This document shows positions 6,098 through 9,295 of a stretch of 9,295 nucleotides of DNA, one piece after another; positions within the stretch are counted from its first letter, which is position 1; each line of letters opens with the position of its first letter. Source of the DNA: Zoogloeaceae bacterium (GTDB lineage: Bacteria; Pseudomonadota; Gammaproteobacteria; Burkholderiales; Rhodocyclaceae); assembly GCA_031274855.1 (NCBI GenBank), contig JAISPO010000128.1:1-9295 (forward strand), in the 5' to 3' direction. Position numbers and translations under genes: made by a program. Under the pieces are notes generated by a model that saw only the letters and a program-made list of their open reading frames with translations, had not been told where the DNA came from and ran no database searches.

Positions 6098-7048
6098 TCA
6101 GCGGTCGACGGCTTCTTCCGGTTTACCGGCTTTCAGGGGGCGGTCAAACACCTCGAACTCGAGCGGCTTGCCACTGGCGTCTGTAATCGAATGCCCGCAG
6201 CCGATATGGCCGCGGCCATGCAAGGGGATCTCCGTGCGCCTGAGCACCAGCTCCGGCGTAACCCGAAACTTGACGTGGGTGCCGTTGACGCTTTCGTCGA
6301 TCAGCACATACCTGTTGTGGCGCAGTTCAATGCGGGCGTGGTTACGCGATGCCCGCGTGTCGTGGATGATCAGGTCGGCATCGGAGCCGCGGCCGATGCT
6401 GGCGCTGGGTTGATTCTCCGACAACCAAAGTTCGTCACCGCCCAATCGCAAACACAGGCGCAAGTCCTTGGCGGATGGCGCTTGGGCCGAAATGAAGGTA
6501 ATCGGGCTTTCATCGTTCTGATTCCACAAAACCTCAACAACCTGAACGGGTTCACCCACCCCCTCCCCCATGTCGAGGGTCCCGCTCTCGACGACGCTGC
6601 TCTTGCCGCGCTGCTCCGAAGACAGGAGCGCCACCGTTCCTATCGTGGTCAACACCTGACCGGCCTTGGCCAGATTGACCAGACGCTGCGCAACATCCAC
6701 GGCAGCGCCGGAAACTTCGTTGTTTTCCTCGCTCGCCTCGCCCTGATGAAAGCCGATCCTGACTGTCAGACTGACGCCGGATACCGGCGGCAGGATGCTG
6801 ACTTGCCGCTGAATCTCGTCAGCCGCCTGAGCAGCGGCGTCAGCCGACTCGAAAAGAGCCATCAGTTGGCTGTTGCCGGTCGCTTTGACGATGCGCCCCT
6901 TGGCGACCCGCATGACACGTTCCATGCGGCTCAAGCAGCGTTCAATGGCCCGCGCCGCTTCCGTGTCGCCCAGTTTTTCACGCAGGCGAGCGCTGTCGCA
7001 GATACCGGCAAGCAATACGCTACTGAGATTCTGTGCTTCTGTATCCAT
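6098..7048 (-). CDS. Degenerate class III nucleotide cyclase domain fused to FHA domain
   Basis: The 316-aa cytosolic protein has two parts. Residues about 9-145 follow a class III adenylate/guanylate cyclase homology domain: SVLLAGICDSARL aligns with the first metal-site strand, VKATGNSQLMALFES with the second, and RIGFHQGEA followed by GAAVDVAQRLVNLAKAGQVLTT with the end of the domain. Both metal-binding aspartates look replaced (Gly15 and Asn59) and the transition-state Asn is Asp118, while Arg122 is kept. Catalysis is therefore doubtful. Residues about 195-302 are an FHA domain with the phosphothreonine-binding residues Gly219-Arg220, Ser234-Arg235-x-His237 and Asn255-Gly256-Thr257 all present. 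No signal peptide or membrane segment is visible. GGAG at 7056-7059 supports the ATG. It lies 62 nt after ttcA in the same direction and may be co-transcribed. Its target is unknown. Confidence 0.85.
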   Translation of the reverse strand: MDTEAQNLSSVLLAGICDSARLREKLGDTEAARAIERCLSRMERVMRVAKGRIVKATGNSQLMALFESADAAAQAADEIQRQVSILPPVSGVSLTVRIGFHQGEASEENNEVSGAAVDVAQRLVNLAKAGQVLTTIGTVALLSSEQRGKSSVVESGTLDMGEGVGEPVQVVEVLWNQNDESPITFISAQAPSAKDLRLCLRLGGDELWLSENQPSASIGRGSDADLIIHDTRASRNHARIELRHNRYVLIDESVNGTHVKFRVTPELVLRRTEIPLHGRGHIGCGHSITDASGKPLEFEVFDRPLKAGKPEEAVDR

Positions 7049-7055
7049 TGGTCAA

Positions 7056-7059
7056 CTCC
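7056..7059 (-). promoter_or_regulatory. Ribosome binding site of the FHA/cyclase-like gene
   Basis: On the minus strand GGAG lies 7 nt before the ATG at 7048, supporting this start. Confidence 0.65.
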
Positions 7060-7110
7060 ATTTCCCCGAATAGACAGCGCCTTGTCCTCATGGCGGCGGA
7101 ACGCGGGCGC

Positions 7111-8058
7111 TCATTGGACAGAATCAGTGAATTTCTTATGGACTATAGTATCACCTGGCAGGAAGGAAGCCATGCCGGTCACAGGAAATTCGTCAGGATC
7201 GAAAGCCGTATCGCCATCGGGGTCGGGTATGCCGGTCGCTTGCAGCTTGCGGAAATCGTGCAATTTGCCGTCCATCAGATGCGACGGCACAACGTTGGCC
7301 AGACTGCGGAACAGGGTTTCAATGCGGCCCGGGAAGCGTTTTTCCCAGTCGCGCAGCATTTGCTTGACCTGCGCGCGCTGAAGATTGGGCTGGCTGCCGC
7401 ACAGATTGCAGGGGATGACCGGAAACTCCCTCACCTTGGCCCAGGCTTCCAAATCGCGCTCGCGGACATAGGCCAGCGGCCGGATGACGACATGGCGGCC
7501 ATCATCGGTCACCAGCTTGGGCGACATCGCCTTCAGTTTGCCGCCGAAGAACATGTTGAGGAATAGCGTTTCCAGAATGTCATCGCGGTGGTGTCCCAGC
7601 GCAATTTTGGTCGCGCCGAGCTCGCTGGCCACGCGGTAGAGAATACCGCGCCGCAGCCGCGAACACAGCGAACAGGTCGTCTTGCCCTCCGGCACCAAAC
7701 GTTTGACGATTGAGTAGGTGTCCTGCTCCTCGATGCGGAAAGGGATGCCCAAGCCGGATAAATAGGCGGGCAGCACCTCGGCGGGAAAGCCCGGCTGCTT
7801 CTGATCCAGATTGACGGCAACGACATCAAAGCGGATCGGCGCATGTTCGCGCAGGTAAAGCAGCACATCAAGCAGCCCGAACGAATCCTTGCCGCCGGAG
7901 AGGCAAACCATCACCCTGTCGCCATCTTCGATCATGTTGTAGTCGGCGATGGCCTGACCGGTGGCGCGACGCAGCCACTTGGCCAGTTTGTTGGCCTCAA
8001 ACGCGGCCTTGTTCGCCTGACGCGCCGTCGGCGCGTCCGGTTCTTGATGTATTGTCAT
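7111..8058 (-). CDS. ttcA: tRNA 2-thiocytidine(32) synthetase TtcA
   Basis: TtcA adenylates C32 of certain tRNAs and replaces the oxygen by sulphur, using a [4Fe-4S] cluster. From the ATG at 8058 the protein is 315 aa. It carries the PP-loop SGGKDS (54-59), the CxxC pair Cys129/Cys132 (CSLC) and Cys217/Cys220 (CNLC), of which TtcA family members use three cysteines as cluster ligands. Family segments ALGHHRDDILETLFLNMFF and SHLMDGKLHDF are also present. The frame is open upstream to an ATG at 8121, but the 21 extra residues would lie inside tcdA and do not look like TtcA. The 8058 ATG overlaps the tcdA stop as ATGA, so I chose it. No Shine-Dalgarno precedes it. It pairs with tcdA, another anticodon-loop modification enzyme. 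Confidence 0.96.
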   Translation of the reverse strand: MTIHQEPDAPTARQANKAAFEANKLAKWLRRATGQAIADYNMIEDGDRVMVCLSGGKDSFGLLDVLLYLREHAPIRFDVVAVNLDQKQPGFPAEVLPAYLSGLGIPFRIEEQDTYSIVKRLVPEGKTTCSLCSRLRRGILYRVASELGATKIALGHHRDDILETLFLNMFFGGKLKAMSPKLVTDDGRHVVIRPLAYVRERDLEAWAKVREFPVIPCNLCGSQPNLQRAQVKQMLRDWEKRFPGRIETLFRSLANVVPSHLMDGKLHDFRKLQATGIPDPDGDTAFDPDEFPVTGMASFLPGDTIVHKKFTDSVQ

Positions 8059-8795
8059 TCGCCCAGTATAGCGGCCAGCGCGCGGCTGGCAGCGGCAAAA
8101 CCAAAACTCGCGGTGACGCACACCGAGGAACCGTAACCGGCGCAGGAAAGACCCGCAGGCGCGGTAGCGCAGGCATCGGGACGTTGTACAGGCTCAAGTG
8201 AGTAGACGCAGGACAGGCCAAATTTCTTTTTCGGATCGCGCGGAAAACCGTAGTCGCGGCGCAATACCGAACGCAGTCTGGCCGCCAGCGGGTCTTGCGT
8301 GGTGCGTGACAAATCGTCGACGCGCATCTGCGCCGGATCGCGCTTGCCGCCCGCCGCGCCGGTCGTCACGACAGGAATGTTCTGCCTGCGGCAATAGGCG
8401 ATGAGCGCCGCTTTCGGCAGCACTTGATCAATGGCATCGACCACGCAATCGCAAACCGGCAGAAGCGCCGAGACATTCTCCGGCGTAACGAATTCCTCTA
8501 TCGTCACGGCCTCGCAATCCGGGTTGATACCCGCGATTCGCGCCCGCATCGCCAGCGCCTTGGCTTGGCCCAAGGTTTCCTCAAGCGCATGAATCTGCCG
8601 GTTCAGATTCGATTCGGCAATGTGGTCGAGATCTATCAGGGTCAACCGGCCCACGCCGCTACGCGCCAGCGCTTCCGCTGCCCAGGAACCCACCCCGCCG
8701 ATGCCGATTACGCACAAATGCGCGGTGGACAGGCGAGCCAGCGCTGTTTCCCCGTAAAGGCGGGCAATGCCGCCAAACCGGCGCGAAACCTGCAT
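8055..8795 (-). CDS. tcdA: tRNA threonylcarbamoyladenosine dehydratase TcdA
   Basis: TcdA (CsdL/YgdL) is an E1-like enzyme that adenylates and dehydrates t6A37 in tRNA to the cyclic hydantoin form ct6A. The 246 aa align with E. coli TcdA: the N-terminal RRFGGIARLYGE, nucleotide-binding GIGGVGSWAAEALARSG (31-47), Asp55 in LTLIDLDHI, the NLNRQIHAL segment (63-71), VVDAIDQVLPKAALIAYCRR (118-137), TTGAAGGKRDP (144-154) and TTQDPLAARLR. The C-terminal part VTASFGFAAASRAL is also conserved. It is slightly shorter than the E. coli protein (268 aa). The start at 8795 shares one base with the stop of the upstream repeat frame (TGATG). There is no Shine-Dalgarno, so expression may rely on coupling or on a promoter within the repeat gene. 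The end overlaps ttcA by ATGA. Confidence 0.95.
   Translation of the reverse strand: MQVSRRFGGIARLYGETALARLSTAHLCVIGIGGVGSWAAEALARSGVGRLTLIDLDHIAESNLNRQIHALEETLGQAKALAMRARIAGINPDCEAVTIEEFVTPENVSALLPVCDCVVDAIDQVLPKAALIAYCRRQNIPVVTTGAAGGKRDPAQMRVDDLSRTTQDPLAARLRSVLRRDYGFPRDPKKKFGLSCVYSLEPVQRPDACATAPAGLSCAGYGSSVCVTASFGFAAASRALAAILGE
8065..8070 (-). promoter_or_regulatory. Possible -10 hexamer directly upstream of ttcA
   Basis: TATACT on the minus strand ends 6 nt before the ttcA ATG, so a transcript from it would be nearly leaderless. No convincing -35 is seen (TTGCCG at 8093-8098 is 22 nt away). It lies in the coding end of tcdA and may be chance. Confidence 0.2.
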
Positions 8796-9295
8796 CAGTG
8801 CGGCGCTGCCGCGCCCGCGCTGCCTTTACAGCCGCCCTGCCCGATGGACGCGCCCGCGCCACCGGAGCCGGGTTTTGCGGCAACGCCGCCGGTGGCAGTC
8901 ACTGCGCCCGTGGTGTTGACCGTAATCGAACTGATCGCGATGGACGTCTTCTCGTTCGTGCCGCCCGAACCGATGCCCGCGCCGCCGCCGGTCGTAAACG
9001 CGCCCGCGCCGCCTGTGGCCGTCACGGCAGCTTTACCGGTAATCGTAATGGCGCCCGACCTGCCGCCGAAACCGCCGCCGATGCCTGCGCCCATGTTGCT
9101 GCTGCTGGCCGTGACCGTGCCGCCGCCGATCATGATCGCGCCGCCCGCGCCGTCGGAACCGCCGCCGATGCCCGCGCCCATGTCGCTACCGGCCGTGATC
9201 GTGCCGCCGCTGATGGTGACCGCGCCGCCTGCGCCGAAGAAGCCGCCGCCGATGCCTGCGCCGCCTGCGCCGCCGTTGGCCTTGATCGTGCCGCT
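8795..9295 (-). CDS. C-terminal end of a Gly/Ala-rich beta-helical repeat protein (5' end missing)
   Basis: The minus-strand frame is open from the right edge to TGA 8795-8797, giving the last 166 residues. It consists of degenerate repeats of about 28-36 aa with the core GAGIGGG, then a short GxGGA spacer and a beta-strand part such as AVTISGGTITA or AITITGKAAVTATGG. I know this pattern from large secreted or surface proteins with stacked beta-strand repeats, often annotated as hypothetical or carbohydrate-binding; the exact family cannot be stated. Repeats decay toward the C-terminus, which ends GGCKGSAGAAAPH without a sorting signal, membrane anchor or autotransporter barrel. The opposite strand is also open (Pro-rich), but the strand/turn pattern favours the minus frame. 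An in-frame ATG at 9181 exists but is inside the repeats, so the true start is outside the window. Confidence 0.6.
   Translation of the reverse strand, partial: SGTIKANGGAGGAGIGGGFFGAGGAVTISGGTITAGSDMGAGIGGGSDGAGGAIMIGGGTVTASSSNMGAGIGGGFGGRSGAITITGKAAVTATGGAGAFTTGGGAGIGSGGTNEKTSIAISSITVNTTGAVTATGGVAAKPGSGGAGASIGQGGCKGSAGAAAPH
8973..9295 (-). repeat. Tandem degenerate repeats encoding GAGIGGG units
   Basis: On the + strand the core ATGCC(C/T)GCGCC recurs at 8973, 9081, 9168 and 9252, spaced 108, 87 and 84 nt, all multiples of three. On the minus strand each core encodes GAGIGGG or a close variant. The spacing becomes more regular toward the window edge, where the array continues. Confidence 0.7.

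Noticed and set aside
7076..7111. Inverted repeat AGCGCC/GGCGCT after ttcA as a terminator
   Set aside because: The stem is only 6 bp with a 24-nt loop and has no T-run in the minus-strand direction. It is too weak to call.
6191..7381. A 396-aa + strand open frame opposite the FHA/cyclase gene and the end of ttcA
   Set aside because: It has no domain and crosses the gap between two minus-strand genes with clear motifs. It is a high-GC shadow.
8059..8121. Longer TtcA with start at 8121
   Set aside because: The extra 21 residues lie inside tcdA and do not match TtcA. The ATGA overlap at 8055-8058 is the natural start.
8844..9295. A + strand open frame starting at ATG 8844, Pro/Ala-rich (PPPMPAP units), open to the window edge
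   Set aside because: It is the mirror of the Gly/Ala-rich minus frame: GGC/GCC-rich repeats leave both strands open. The minus frame shows a recognisable turn-plus-beta-strand repeat and joins tcdA, so I take the + frame as a shadow.
8973..9295. Periodic array at the right edge as a CRISPR
   Set aside because: Spacing is irregular in multiples of three, the repeats are degenerate and coding, and there are no unique spacers between constant repeats.

Overview
The window reads as a high-GC betaproteobacterial chromosome segment. RecA, RpoN, the short hibernation factor, PtsN and HprK have betaproteobacterial-type sequences, and the order lptB-rpoN-hpf-ptsN-hprK is the classical one for that class. 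A Rhodocyclales-like host is plausible, but this is inference. Apart from the repetitive open frame at the right edge, the window is core genome. No stretch longer than about 100 bases lacks a gene.

Left part (1-5698, all + strand): the tail of pncC (CinA C-terminal amidase), then recA, recX, lptB, rpoN, hpf, ptsN and hprK. recA/recX overlap by 4 nt (GTGA), recX/lptB by 4 nt (ATGA) and ptsN/hprK by 13 nt. lptB-rpoN and rpoN-hpf are 15 and 10 nt apart. A DNA-repair pair is therefore joined without a gap to the LPS-export ATPase, sigma-54, ribosome hibernation and PTS-Ntr genes. The usual neighbours lptC/lptA (before lptB) and rapZ (after hprK) are absent. The main internal gap, hpf-ptsN (99 nt), carries a TATACT hexamer inside the loop of a long imperfect inverted repeat.

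Middle (5699-7048): psiF encodes a small exported two-repeat PsiF-family protein with a strong ribosome binding site. A GC hairpin spans its stop codon. It converges on a minus-strand gene coding for a class III nucleotide-cyclase-like domain fused to an FHA domain. The two metal-binding aspartates of the cyclase appear substituted, so it is probably a pseudo-cyclase or sensor.

Right part (7111-9295, all - strand, transcribed leftwards): the C-terminal end of a Gly/Ala-rich repeat protein, probably a beta-helical surface protein, runs in from outside the window. tcdA follows (TGATG junction), then ttcA (ATGA overlap), then the FHA/cyclase gene 62 nt later. TcdA and TtcA both modify the tRNA anticodon loop (ct6A37 and s2C32), so they form a functional pair. 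No RNA genes, CRISPR arrays or insertion sequences were seen.
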